Origin: Rhipicephalus microplus
Lineage: Eukaryota > Arthropoda > Arachnida > Ixodida > Ixodidae
DNA: 64,000 nt
Assembly (NCBI RefSeq): GCF_043290135.1
Contig: NC_134710.1
Location: 458,180,376 to 458,244,375, forward strand
Direction: 5' to 3'
Shown here: positions 22,251 to 34,292 of the stretch, piece by piece
Layout of the letters: the number at the start of each line of letters is the position of its first letter
Position numbering within the stretch: position 1 is the first letter of the stretch
Notes under the pieces: model-generated
The model's input: only the letters and a program-made list of their open reading frames with translations
Database searches by the model: none
Told to the model about the DNA's origin: nothing
Position numbers and translations under genes: made by a program

Positions 22251-24539
22251 CCTTTTTTGTTACATTTGCATTGTCCCATCTACTGCATGAATCAATGACA
22301 CATGGCTTTGCTATAGCAAAGATGCCTATGTGGTGTTGGATTGAACAGTGCATTGGACTTCATTTAGTTAATTACAGACTGATCAGTCTTGCAATAAGTG
22401 CTTCCTGTCTATCACCACACATGTTCAAATGAAAAGTTTGTGCTTGGCTCTTAGTATGCTGGTATATAGCTTGTGTCTTGGACTACTCAAAATGAATGTT
22501 ATTTGCTGCTGTTTATGGTAATGAATTTATCCAACATGAAAATATCTTGCCTTGTGAACTTTGTCGGACCTGCCTTTCTTTTTCTTTCCTATGCAGGCAT
22601 TGTATGTGAGGGAGGCAGTAACATAGAGGTGATAGCTTGAGCTTCGGAAGAATAAATGCTGGCAGTGAGGCAATTACGCATCAAACATCCCAGCCATTTT
22701 GCCAACCGTCCTAAATGTGTTTTGAAAAAAAAATATTGTGCTTGTTTACTGTATTTTTCTGAAAACAGCAAAATGCTAAACTATATTGCAGAGAACAAAA
22801 TATTAGGCCACGTTGGTGCCTTCTGGACTTCTCAGGATGTCGTCTGGGTGTTGTTTGTAAAAAGTAAAAAGTGTTTCAAAAATACTGCCTCTTCTACAAC
22901 AAATTCGGTCTAGGTATTAAGTAAAGGTGATTGTGTGTAGTGCATGAAGCTCAGTAATATTAGTTTTTTCGCCACATCAAAAGCAAGGAAGCAGTTCTGT
23001 TTATATGGTAAGTTATATGATTACACTTTGCCTTAAAGTAGAAATGAATTTTTGAAGTTTTCTTTTGATGGCTGTTTTCTGCATTTGATATACGACAGCT
23101 TCCGTTCCAAAGTTCCCCATGGCCCTCAATAGGAGACTTCAAAAATCATTTTCCTCATTTAAACAAAAATTGTAATGATAACACTTGCCATGTAACAAGA
23201 ACTGTTTATTTGCTTTCAACTTACACATAAAAGTAATTTTTAATTAGACAAACACACAGCTCAAATTGCATCTCAATGTGGACAAAAACGATTATATAGT
23301 GATATTTGTAATCTGGACCTAACATTATTTTTTTGCGTGAAATACAACTTCTGTGCAGTGAGTATTTGTGGCTCAAATATTCATACAAAATGCAGTATTG
23401 CCATACTACAAATGCAAACGATAAACAGTTTGGCTGAATTCTTCAAAGCCTATGTAGCGGAAAAATTGCACTAATGTTACTTAGCTTCAAATACTTTAAG
23501 CAGCATCTTTACTTAATATGTAGATCAAATTTGATATGGCAAGAAAAAGCGGTACTTTGAAATTTTTCTCACAAATAACACCCGCACGACATTCTGCGAA
23601 ATTCTGAAGGTACCCACGTGACCACTACTTTTTTCTCTTCAAAACATTTCTGCAACTAACTATTTTCAGAAGAGTAAATTACCATCATTTTTTAAACTAT
23701 ACATCTGTGATGGTCGCCAGTCAGTATGGTTTGTATGTTTGGTGTAGAATAGCCCAGTGCGAAAAACAACAAATGGCTGAGCATCCTTTGACGCTCGGGC
23801 AATTTCGAAAGCATTTGTTTGTTAGCAGCAATTCAGTTAAGCCCTCGTCTTTATGCTTAGGCCCAGAAACAAAACACAAGTAACCAAAGTAGTCCTAAGA
23901 GTCATGTAGTCTCGCTGTTCCAAGGCTTGTGGAGCCTAATTTAGTACAAGGTTCACCATTTTTAAAAAATTCAGATTCAACCAACAGGTTTTGGAGGCAC
24001 AGTGCATTTTCAGCTAACTTGTTTCACACCAGTTACTTAGATAAAAAGCGGAAAGTAGAGGTAAAAATACCATTTTAAAGGCATTGTAGGTAATAACAAA
24101 AAGGACTGCTTTCATTTTTTGTGTGGTGCTTTGCCTGAACGCTGTGCTTTTTGTGGTATAGTTCATTGTCTAGTGAACATAGGCCTTAAAAACTAACATT
24201 AGCCACGTTGAGGTCGAATTCTTTGTTATAGTCATAGTAGCCATATTAAAAATTATGACTTCGAACTTGATTGTTCTTTTGAAGCTTTTTCCTTACGCAT
24301 TGATATTTGAGAGTCTTAGTCAATTTTGTTATAAGAAAACGTGATGTCATAATAAGGTCACTTTTTGTAGAGTCGTTCAGTTCTACCTTACCTTTTACAT
24401 TCCTAATAGAGCAGTTATTTTCAATATCGGTATTTAAAATGGAATGAGCATGCTCTATGTAGTAAGGTGTAAGCACTTACAGATAGCACATGCACGCAAC
24501 TTTTCTGTTGGCAGTTTATTTCTGTTATTCTTGATTTAT
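22251..24539. other. No gene recognised
   Basis: Long AT-rich stretch. Only short frames occur and no repeat family was recognised. Confidence 0.45.
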
Positions 24540-24729
24540 ATGAGGGATTTCACGTCCGAAAACCACTATAAGATTATGAGAGACGCCGTAGTGGAGGGCA
24601 CTGGAAACTTCGACCACTTGGGGTTTTTTAACGTACACCCAAATCTGAGCACACGTGCCTACAGCATTTCTGCCTCCATCGGAATCGGAGCCGGGGTTTG
24701 ATACCGCGACATGCGGGTCAGCAGCCGAA
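24540..24729 (-). mobile_element. Ruka-like SINE, partial, minus strand
   Basis: Read on the minus strand, this matches the SINE at 11355-11597 from just inside the tRNA head (GGCTGCTGACCCGCA) through the body (TCCACTACGGCGTCT) to the 3' end. The 5' part of the head is missing and the B box is damaged. No clear target duplication was seen. Confidence 0.75.
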
Positions 24730-25287
24730 TTTCTGTTACTCTTGCTCCCCTATATGTGTGCAGTTCGGTTATAGTTATCTGGCTTTCACAGATTTTTAAT
24801 GGCACCTGCCTGGTCCTGCTTGCTTTCATGGTGATTTTAACCTTCATAAGTTGCATAGGTTTAACCCTCAAAATTGTTCAAGATGCCAATTTTGTGCACA
24901 AACTGTATAGTATAAAGGCAGCAGATGTACATGCACACACTAATAAATGTACATTGAGAGCTTTCACTTGCAGTTTCTAAAGTTTTACTTTGCAGGAAGC
25001 TTTTAAATCATAACTTCATAAGGACATAATAATCGATTATCTCTACCATTGAAAATCATGACAACCTAGTTATTTTCAATGGGATAAGCATGCTGTTTTT
25101 TTGATGTGGCAGAACTAATTTATACACTCATTCCTTCTATTATTCACATATGCATAACATGAAGGATTGTGTGCCTTACATTTTCAGTTTCATTCTGTGT
25201 GTTATATTTCTTGTGCATGTAAACTATTGTGCTAACATGTGTCTCTGACATTATTTGTGCCAATTATTTTCATTTCCAGGTGCCTAT
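24730..25287. other. No feature recognised
   Basis: AT-rich sequence that becomes pyrimidine-rich just before the acceptor at 25288. Confidence 0.4.
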
Positions 25288-25590
25288 GAAGGACACATAA
25301 GTTCTATGGCAGTGACCTTCAAAATTTACAGTGGTGCCGGAGCCTCAAGCAGCATTTCGCCGATCTCCACAAGGCATTTATGAGATAAACACAGCGCCAC
25401 ACTTTCACAGTGCTATGATTATTATTTATGTTTGAAAATTTTGTTCTAAAATTGCTGTTACATTGTGTCACCATCCTGTGGCTTAGGTGGAGCTCGTGAA
25501 ATTACGGTGCAGTCACCTCATTTGTGTACGATCAACACTGCAACGTCACTATTCACAGCTGGAGCATACAGACAAATAAAAAAATATATT
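25288..25590 (+). other. Candidate 3'-terminal exon with poly(A) signal
   Basis: A strong acceptor (TTTTCATTTCCAG) precedes 25288, and AATAAA lies at 25577. Depending on phase the exon would add about 7 residues, about 34 residues, or mostly untranslated sequence. The upstream partner is unknown; the weak exon at 20926-21135 is phase-compatible in more than one way, so that gives little support. No domain is recognised. Confidence 0.22.
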
Positions 25591-26059
25591 GATTGTAGCA
25601 GGGCTGTTGTGTATATTAATGCTTCTCTATTGATAATAATAACTTTAAAAGTTCTTTAAGTCTTGCATAGAACACTGCAATAATGTGTTGCAATGTAACT
25701 ACCATTTATGATCGCTAGCATGTTAATTTAGTAGTTTTGTAATGTATTTTAATTGAAAGGTAATTTTGCTTCCGCATCACGACAATTAGAAAGATGCCGA
25801 TGATTCAATCCCTCATCATGCACATTTAAGAAATATTGTGATTTGTACACAGTATTGCATGTACTCAAGATGTGGAGGTCTATTCAATTTACACATTATA
25901 TTGCTTTGCACTAGATTCAGACGTAACATGCACACATTTCAGTAATTTCCGCATGATATGTCTTTCCATAAGATGCGGAGTCCGCATCATACGTCTTATG
26001 CGGAGTCCGCATCATAAGTCTTCCATATTCCAATAATTCCGTGCTTGAAGTCTCCGCAT
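25591..26059. other. No gene; short palindromic repeat at its end
   Basis: AT-rich. At 25970-26022 a unit containing ATGCGGAGTCCGCATCAT occurs twice in tandem about 28 bp apart, and each unit is nearly self-complementary (TGCGGA / TCCGCA). It borders the gag fragment that follows. Confidence 0.5.
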
Positions 26060-27172
26060 CTTACGGAACGTTTCAGTAGGGCGATAGCCGCAATAATAGC
26101 ACGTAGGCCGAGTCGATCGATGAGGAGAGTAGTAGCTTGCGCTAACTGCACCGAAAGAGAAAGCAGTCAGAGGGACAGGTGACGGCTTAGGCGGTGGTGA
26201 TAAAAAGCTTGTGGGAAAGCTTGTGGGAGGTGCGGCAGCAACCAAGGCGTACGTTCGTGGCGGGGACGTCGAGCTGACGGTGCCTGGTGGTGCGGCGGCG
26301 GTGTACGGGAACGGTGGTAGAGTACGAGAGACAATGGGCTGCAGGTTGGCCATGCGGGTCATGGACGTGAGCTCTTCCCTGATGACATCCCGCAATGACG
26401 TTGAAGAAGACTGAATGGGACACACTGAAGGTAGTGTGAATCCCATTGATTCTAATTCTTCACGTATAATCGCCCTTATCGTGTCTCGCAGGTTTGGATC
26501 AGTCGTAATACGGGCCGCGTCACTGTCTGGTTGTAGGCGCATAGACTCGAGTTCTTCGAGGCACTGACAGGTTGTCGCGACGTCAGCAACGGTAGCCGGA
26601 TTCTGGATTGCAAGGGCAATGAATGCGACGGGTGCAATCTCCTTAAGAAGCTGGTGCACCTTGTCTGATTCCGTCAGTGGTGTGTCAACCTGGCGGCAAA
26701 GTGAAAGAACATCCTCGGTGTAGGATGTATACGACTCCCCGATGTGCTGTTTTTGAGTCGCGAGAGCTTTCTTTGCGAGAGCCGAACGAAGAGCCGGTGT
26801 GCCAAAGACATGGCGAAGCTGATCTTTGAAGGCTGACCAGTCGGGGATGTCGATGAAATGGTTGAGGAACCACGTCTTCGCGACACCCGTGAGGTAGAAT
26901 GACACGTGAGCGAGTTTGTAGGTGTTATCCCACCGGTTAGCAGCGCCGAGGCGTTCGAAATCGTCCAGGCATTCTATACATCTTCCCCGCGCATACCAGC
27001 GAAGGGATGGGGTTCACGCTGGAGGCTGTTGATGACGTGAGAAGGCGCGAAACGCGGTGGTTGAGTGGGAAAGGCTGCAGCACCGGCTTTATCTTGGTGC
27101 GACATATTTCCGGACACCTGGCACAAGCGGCGACCTGAACGTAGCTTCAGGGAGTAGAGTCGTTGAAAGGGT
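26060..27172 (-). pseudogene. Ty3/gypsy gag fragment (same family as 56028-60912)
   Basis: The minus-strand frame 26905-26012 encodes a gag capsid-like region (VAKTWFLNHF, DQLRHVFGTP, LATQKQHIGESYTSY) and a proline/serine-rich linker. It reaches only the first half of the CCHC zinc knuckle (CYYCGYR), where similarity stops near 26080. Upstream, similarity to the complete element runs to about 27172 but with broken frames. It is a fragment without LTRs at either end. Compared with the copy at 59.6-60.7 kb it keeps an open codon where that copy has a stop (at about 59982). Gag forms the particle that packages element RNA. Confidence 0.88.
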
Positions 27173-27180
27173 GGCTTAAA

Positions 27181-28634
27181 AACTTCCCCTATACCTTCCT
27201 TGGCATTAATGTCTGTTAGATCTGATTATTATTGTATAAAACACGAAAAACGAGCCTTTAAGTATACACTTGGTTCCTTTATTCATTAACGAGGGAATCG
27301 TACTGGCAGACTTGGTGCCTCTAGGTTGTATACGCTGTACTATTTGTGAGCTGCCAATTAGTAATAAGTTCATGGGCTACATGACGCCAAACAGGCTCAT
27401 AAAGAGTAAACCACACTCGCCGCCATGGCTACTAGTGGCGCTGACTGACACTCCCACGTTTAAACTTACATAGATACCCAATAAAGTGGCTGGGGGGATG
27501 GCTGCCGTGGTAGCTCAGTGGTAGAGTATCGAACGCGTTATTCGAAAGTCGCAGGTTCGGATCCTGCCCACGGCAAGTTATCTTTTCATACACTTTTCTT
27601 TCTTCTCATTTACATTACAATTGGCCTAGTAACTGCCCCTTTACCTTCCTTGGCATTATTGTCTGTTAGATCTCAATAATATTGTGCAAAGACACGAAAA
27701 ACGAACCCATAAGTATACACTTGTTTCCCTTATTCATTATCGAGGTTCTCGTACTGGCACACTTGGTGCCTTTAGGTTGTATACGGGCAATATTGGTCAT
27801 CTGCCAGTTAGTAATAAGTTCACGTGCTACGTGACGCCAAACAGGCTCATAAAGAGTGTGCTACACGCGCCGCCATGGCTACTGGTGGCGCTGACTGACA
27901 CTCCCACGTTTAAACTTACATAGATACCCAATAAAGTGGCTGGGGGAATGGCTGTCGTGGTAGCTAAGTGGTAGAGTATCGAACGCGTTATTCGAAGGTC
28001 GCAGGTTCGGATCCTGCCCACGGCAAGTTATCTTTTCATACACTTTTCTTTCTTCTCATTCACATAACAATTGGCCTAATAACTTCTCCTATACCTTCCT
28101 TGGCATTATTGTCTGTTAGATCTTATTAATATTGTGTAAAACACGAAAAACGAGCCCATACGTATACACTTGTTTCCCTTATTCATTAAACGAGGGTCTT
28201 GAACTGGCCGACTTGGTGCCTCTAGGTTGTATACGCTGGACTATTGGTCAGCTGCCAATTAGTAATAAGTTCACGTCCTACGTGACGCCAAACAGGCTCA
28301 TAGGCTCATAAAGGGTGTACCACACTCGTTGCCATGGCTACTAGTAGCGCTGACTGACACTCATGCGTTTAAATTGACATAGATACCCAATAAAGTGTCT
28401 GGGGGGATGGCTGTCTTTGTAGCCCAGTGGTAGAGCATCGAACGCGTTATTCGAAGGTCGCCGGTTCGGATCATGCCCACGGCAAGTTACCTCTTAACCC
28501 ACTTTTCTTTCTTCTCGTTTACATTACAATTGGCCTAATAGCTTCTCCTATACCTTCCTTGGCATCAATGCCTGCTAGATCTCAATAATATTGTGTAAAA
28601 CACGAAAAACGAGCCCTTAAGTATACACTTGTTT

Positions 28635-28636
<2 letters not shown>
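27181..28636 (+). repeat. Tandem array of a tRNA-derived SINE, ~450-bp period
   Basis: Units start at 27181, 27631, 28081 and 28541, each with TACCTTCCTTGGCAT. The first three are complete (450, 450 and 460 bp) and the fourth is cut by a (TA)n tract at 28637. Each complete unit contains, in order, a leader with GGTTGTATACG, the string AACAGGCTCATAAAG, then AATAAAGTG, a tRNA-like segment (27504-27575, 27954-28025, 28413-28484) and a pyrimidine trailer (TTTCTTTCTTCTC). Head-to-tail arrangement with a constant junction indicates tandem duplication rather than independent insertions. Confidence 0.85.
27504..27575 (+). tRNA. tRNA-like SINE head, probably not a functional tRNA
   Basis: The best-preserved of three tRNA-like segments. 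The acceptor ends pair over 7 bp (GCCGTGG with CCACGGC), the T stem pairs perfectly (GCAGG/CCTGC) around TTCGGAT, and a 5-bp anticodon stem (TCGAA/TTCGA) encloses CGCGTTA. The position before the nominal anticodon CGT is G rather than the universal U, and the segment is embedded in a repeated 450-bp unit with related copies elsewhere. A SINE head is therefore the better reading. Confidence 0.4.

Positions 28637-28676
<40 letters not shown>
28637..28676. repeat. (TA)n microsatellite
   Basis: An uninterrupted TA run of about 40 bp immediately left of an LTR that starts TGTGGG. Confidence 0.95.
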
Positions 28677-28679
<3 letters not shown>

Positions 28680-28846
28680 GGGCATTTAGTATACGCATCC
28701 TCTTCAACGGTACATTATCATCATTATCATGTGTGGCTCATGCACCCTCAAGGTTGTCGCGTAGCATCATCATCTTGGCTCAGTCAGGTAGCTGTCGGTT
28801 GCCGGTTCCTCGGGACTAATAAAAGGTAACCAAAACCAAGACTTCA
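28677..28846 (+). mobile_element. Lone LTR of the 56028-60912 gypsy family
   Basis: 170 bp from TGTGGGCATT to AAGACTTCA, near-identical to the LTRs at 37750-37920 and 60742-60912. The left flank is the (TA)n tract. The right flank (TTCGTGGTGGA) resembles the first internal bases of the complete element rather than TA sequence, so this may be the remains of a 5' LTR rather than a true solo LTR. Confidence 0.85.
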
Positions 28847-29456
28847 TTCGTGGTGGATAGATGGCAATTGACGTCAACTGTACTGCATCGTCGCTTGGTT
28901 CGAATGGGCCGGTCAAGAGAGCAGTGCATAACCAACTGAAGGGAAGAAAGCTAGCTAGCTTGAGGCAGTAACAAAACCTTGTTGGGCGCTGAAAGATCAC
29001 GGAGGGAAGTAGGAAACATTTAGTGCATTGAATAGAAAGAAAACGAGGATAGTTTTTGCCTTTCAGTCGTCTCAGGTAAATCCATGGTGACCGGCAAGTT
29101 TTTTTATCTTAACGAAGATGATATATTAGAAAAGGGCAATTTGATTTTTTTGTCTCAGATATGCATAGTGGTACACAGCAATATTATAAACCGAGACATG
29201 CAAATGATGAGGCTGCATTAGTTTGAAAGGGAAAGTACAACGCGAATTGAATAGATTTTTACTCGAACACACATATCGATCCGGTAGCACGGCCCGACAG
29301 GCCGGTGAAAACAGCGCGCCGCTTGTAATCGTGTTACTTTTCATCGTTTCTGCATCCGTGAAAGCCGACAAGAAGCATGAATGCTAATTGACCAGCAAGA
29401 AAACATGAATTCGCGAGCTTCCCAATACGCGCAGCCGTTTAGTGCCAGCATCCTTT
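28847..29456. other. No gene recognised
   Basis: Unique-looking sequence between the LTR and the GGAT-repeat tail of the next LINE copy. Confidence 0.4.
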
Positions 29457-30365
29457 TGGATGGATGGATGGATGGTTGGATGTATGGATGGATGGATGGA
29501 TAGATGGATGGATGGATGGATGGATGGATGGATGGATGGATGGATATGGCTGCACCCTTTAGATCAGGTGGTGGCTTGCGCCACCAAGCCATATTACTTA
29601 ATGAACCAAAAACTAGATTTATTTTTTTCCTTTAAATAGTGAGGTTTAGGATTCGTACTTTGCAGTGAAGGGTTTACTTTTCACCCATGCCTTGAATTTA
29701 GCAACCAAACAGATAACATCCTTCTAGGTAATTCTACCCGCTTGAAGTCTGTTTTGCCCTCCCTGTCTCTAAACCCCAGTGTTTCGAAAAACTCTGCGCC
29801 ATCATCCTGAACTATAAAATGAAACCCTTTGCAGAACATTATCAAGTGTTCGGCAGGTTTTTCTTCCTATCCACAAGCACTTCATACCGTGGTACCCATT
29901 CGTATTTAGCCTGATAAGTCATGGTTCGCAATACTCCCGTCCTGGTCTCAAACAGTACAGAACTGGCCCGAATATTAATAAAGATCCTTTCCTTGGCGAT
30001 TTCCTGCTTAAATTTTCAATATATCTCTAGTGTGGACTTCTTAGTCAAGCCAATTCTCCGCATAACGGCCTCAGCTTCCTTTACCTTCTTTTTAACCGAT
30101 AAATCTTCTTGGTTTGGCCCGCTGCTCTTTTCTAAGTATTTACCAGTCAATTTTCTGGTTCGCTTCCTCCATTTTGTATCGACATTCTTCAAGTACAAGT
30201 ATCTGAATACCTTCATAGCCCAACGCTCCTCCCCCAATACTCTCATTCGCTTCTCAAATTTTATCTTGCTGCTAGCTTCCCTGCCCTCAATTGATGTCCA
30301 TCCAATATCACCTTGTACTCCCTGATTCGATGTATTCCCTCGAGCTCCTAAGGCAAACCTACCTA
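29457..30365 (-). mobile_element. LINE 3' fragment, copy 2, with (GGAT)n tail
   Basis: Read on the minus strand, this is homologous to the 3' part of the LINE at 4339-5200: the REASSKIKFEKR and KWRKRTRKLTGKYL blocks followed by the same untranslated end. It terminates in about 85 bp of GGAT/GGTT-type repeat at 29457-29544. It is strongly 5'-truncated at about 30365. The open frame continues upstream into unrelated sequence by chance. The tail repeat likely grew from the element's own 3' end. Confidence 0.8.
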
Positions 30366-30644
30366 TTCCTCGCACAGCGCCACCACGCGGAATCGGTGAG
30401 CGGAGGCGGAGAGAGCGCGTGCTCGATGGCCTGAAGAGAGCGTTCGCTCGGGCACTGAAAAAAATAGAGGAGGCGTTGGTTGTGGTCTGCACAGCTATAT
30501 CTTTTTGTATAGGCGTGTCGCCGTAAGGTAACATTACGAGCAGGTGGGGGAGGTTAGTAAATGTTTCATGGTCAAGGAATAAACTCATTTCGAAAATTAT
30601 CTTTGTGAGCATTCGCGCCACACGAGGAATGAAGCAACGTACGT

Positions 30645-31990
30645 GACCCCAAAATTTGGAGCCGTGGGGTACATCTCCCCAGCGTTGTCAGTAGGTGACG
30701 TCCTGCTCTCCGGAGCTTGGGTCCTTGTTCAGAAGGTGTGCTTACCTATCCTAGCTGAGCAAAGAGGTCTACACCTATCACGAAATAATAAGCGCCCATA
30801 TCTATTACAGCATTTACCAGGTGGCTCCCGAGAAGAACGGAGACGCGAGACATTACATTGTTCTCGACGATGATATACGTCGGCGAATTGAAGTCGTCGG
30901 ATGTCTGCTGGCAGTTTGGCGAAGGGTCTTTTAACGGTATATCAACAGCGGCCTCAGCCCCAGAGGGTACTGTTTTTAGTTTGCGCGGCGTAGTCTCGTG
31001 GACATAGGCAATCGTCCCGCAAAGACGTCCACAAAGGCCGATCTTTCGCCTGGTGACGTAAGGCGCCGTAGAGGTGGTCAGTGGGATCGACGAGGCAGAA
31101 GGTCTGCGGACTGCTGGCCTGCCAAGTGATCGTCAATAGCATGGGACCCCTCACTATCTCTGGGTCGACAAGCATCTGGACAAATTCCAGGAATAAACAT
31201 GTGCTGGTATGCACACTCACGGTAGATGTGACCTGGTTCACCGCAGTGATAACAGAGAGGCCCGTCGTCAGGAGCATGCCACAAACTGGATTTCTGTATG
31301 AGCGATTGGTTTCCGCTCCTGTTATGCAGTAGACCTGAAACAACGGCGGTGCGCTCGGCAGAATGGACGCACGGAATGGCTTGCCGACAGTCGGTACAGG
31401 CAAACGTAATGTTCCCACGTACGTCAATAGAGGAGGTCTGGCCTTACGCAGGACTATCATGGGCTTGGCCTCGGCTGGGCTCGGAGCCATCATGGGTGGC
31501 ACTAGGTGCCAGACCTAATCGCGGATGGCATTCATTAGGACAGCAACATGGAGCAGAGGAGACACCACATGAAGCTTTTCCAGCCCCGCACGCACAATAC
31601 TGCACACGAGCTCTGTGAGGTTCCTTATAGTCATGACGTCAGCTCTTGCTAGAAACTATGACACAAATGAAGACTGACAGGACGTTCTTGTTGAGACAAA
31701 CGCTGCCTTAGCATTCTCTTTATCATCATGACTTCATGGAGAAAATCCGCTACAGTGCTGACTGGGTTGGGCACTATGAGCAACTGCATTTTACTCTCCG
31801 CGTCAGTAGGCCCATCTTCTTCACTTCCGTCATTCTGGCGTCAGCTGACCTAAAGAGCTGCGTCATGTCCTCAACGAACATGGCAACGCTCTCGTTCGGG
31901 TGCATAGTTCCAGAATTGACAAAAAGTTCAGCTTGCTTTTTTTAGCTTTGCAAAGTATTCTGTAACTGGGTGCAAAACTCTGGCCAGGTT
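30645..31990 (-). pseudogene. Ty3/gypsy-like gag-protease relic
   Basis: On the minus strand, degenerate gag sequence appears at about 31940-31790, with a NESVAMFVEDMTQLFRSAD block typical of gag in tick retroelements. A CCHC zinc knuckle (CYHCGEPGHIYREC, within 31284-31078) follows. Near 30840-30660 comes a retropepsin-like block, AVIDMGAYYFV, in which the catalytic D-T/S-G triplet reads D-M-G, then GRCTPRLQI. Frames shift several times. Gag packages the RNA and the protease matures the polyprotein; neither could work here. It is not the same family as the gag at 26 kb. Confidence 0.65.
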
Positions 31991-33941
31991 GCCAGGTTTT
32001 CACTGAAACATCATCAAAACAATATATGTAAAATGTACCCTAATTATGAAATTAGGTATTTTATTAATTCCATGTGTTATATTTATCAGTAGTGAAACAC
32101 ACCACCCAAATAATGTTTCTCAGGTTATCGACTGCATTGTAATTGACCTCTTGACACTAACAAGTTCTTGAATATAGCCTGCTTTTTGAGGGTTCAAGGG
32201 GAAAGATAACGTTCTGTAAAATAAGACCCATCTCCCGCAATGACGTATTATACAGCAGTGTTACTAAAAGAAATGACAAGCAGATGTGTGATATGCATTA
32301 TTCGCTGCCTAAGAGTCCCCAATGGAAATTTGTGTTGACGTGAATTGCAGTGAAGGCAAGGCAAAGGCAAGCTTTGTTACCTTGTGGTTGTTGAAATAGA
32401 AAGCTTTCTTCTACATTGAAACAAAAATCTCTCCTCTGAAACTTCCTGCATATCTTACTAACAAATCGTACTATGCATTATTATTTAAGGCATGTTCTCA
32501 CTTGGATTTCTGCATTGCAAAAACTAGGCCCCAAATTGAGGTTTAGTGTTCTGTTTCCCAAATTTACCACAATATTATGAGGAGGTTTGTGTTTCATTCG
32601 GTTCCGAAGCATTTTAATCGTTTAATATAGGAACATATAAAGCAGAAAATGTAGGTATATTATTTGCGAAAATTATGAGCTTTATATCAAAAGCTCTAAA
32701 CATGCAGCAAAATGCTATTTAAGGGGAAAAATAAAGTTACCACTGAAGCGAGACAGCAGCCTCCAGATTATCGCTTTGGCAACCATCTGGTACAGCGTCT
32801 TTTTGCTTAGCGTGTCGCATTCAGCGTCACCAAAGGCGAACGCACACCGGAAGTGCGCCAGCGAAAGCACTCGGAAGTCACGGGAGCAGCCATCTACACA
32901 TTTTGTGAGCTGGTTCAGCTCTGAAATGCCACATCGCTAAACAGCGCATAAAAAGTGAACTATGGAAAGCACACAGGAAACCAAGGTACATACAGCTGGA
33001 AGGGAAGGCTCCATACAAGCTCTTACGTTCAAAAAATGGTGGCTGATCTGCTGCTCATGGGGCTCAGCGCCATCTTTGTGAGGAGGGGACACTTCTGGCG
33101 GAACAAACAATTACGCGGATGTGACGCAATATCTGGTAAAAAAAGTGAAGTTTTTGATCAGGGGTCTATGAAGTGGAGTTTGATTTCACATTACTTTTTA
33201 TCGGCCCCTGAACGCTAAAGACTCGCGAAATATACGGCTGATATCGCCGGTGACTTCTCTACGAGTGCGCTTTAAATGAACACCCGGTTATTGAGCATTG
33301 ACTAGCCAAAGTGTACTACCATTTACTTTGTCTCGGTTTCATAAGCACTCTTATTCTCAAAACTTTTATTCGGTCCTCTTGAAATCTTCCTTCAGATGGG
33401 TCAAAGCAACCAACGCCATATATATCTCATATCTGCAGCTTTGCTTGACTGCTGAATGCTTGTAGTCTTGAGTTTTAACAGGAAGCAATGGCGCCTAGTC
33501 ACGCCCAAATTTTGACACTTCAGTTTTTTTACAGATCTTAATACCTCAACATTTTTACACTGCACTTAATAGAGAGTAATTACACTGTACTCAAAAGAGC
33601 AATATCACATTGCACTGAATAGAGAGCTGAGTGGCTCAGTGGGCAAGTGGGAGCAGATAACAAGCGAAACGCAAACTGCGCAAGCAAGAAATGCTGAGTG
33701 AGCCAGCTATTTTACAGAACCAGCCGCTCGCCCACTCATTTGGTTCCCTCAGCAGAGCATACGCGGAAGACCAGCGTGCGAACGATCTTCAGGTAAAGCC
33801 TCTTCTCGGTCGACAGTAGCTTCAACCCTTTCGAACAGTTGGCGCAGCAATGCGCTTCTCTCTCTCTGTTGAAACATCAATTCCGTTAGCATTCTTTTAA
33901 ATGCGAAGCATTTCATAGCGAACGTCGGCGAGTTTGACTGC

Positions 33942-33942
<1 letters not shown>
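31991..33942. other. No gene recognised
   Basis: AT-rich sequence with only short frames. A somewhat GC-richer part at 32750-32900 shows no exon structure I can support. Confidence 0.45.
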
Positions 33943-34003
<61 letters not shown>

Positions 34004-34023
34004 ATCTCTATCTATCTATCTAT
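33943..34023. repeat. (CTAT)n microsatellite
   Basis: About 80 bp of CTAT/TATC repeats with one TATATC interruption near 34003. Confidence 0.95.
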
Positions 34024-34292
34024 CCACCTACGACTTTTAGCTCTCTTAGCCGTTTGAATAATAGGGTCCATACCAAAATGATTATGGGATAACATGAGTG
34101 TACGACGAGCACAAGTGACTAGTCATAACATGAAAATCATCATATGTATGTGTTGAATGTCATGATTTACATGTCTCGTTCTTGCTGGCTTTTTGAGTGG
34201 TTTTGTTCACATGACTAATTGCAAAACTAGTGTTGTATGAGATGGCCACATGGCAAACATAAGTGACAGTCTCTCACGTGAAAATCACGCCA

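Noticed and set aside
27504..28484. Three tRNA genes
   Set aside because: They are parts of a repeated 450-bp SINE unit, lack U before the anticodon, and the second and third copies have stem damage.
27181..28636. CRISPR-like regular repeat array
   Set aside because: Units are 450 bp and contain a tRNA-like SINE; there are no short repeats with unique spacers, and the genome is eukaryotic.
28637..28846. True solo LTR with target duplication
   Set aside because: The left flank is TA repeat but the right flank looks like element interior, so no duplication can be shown.
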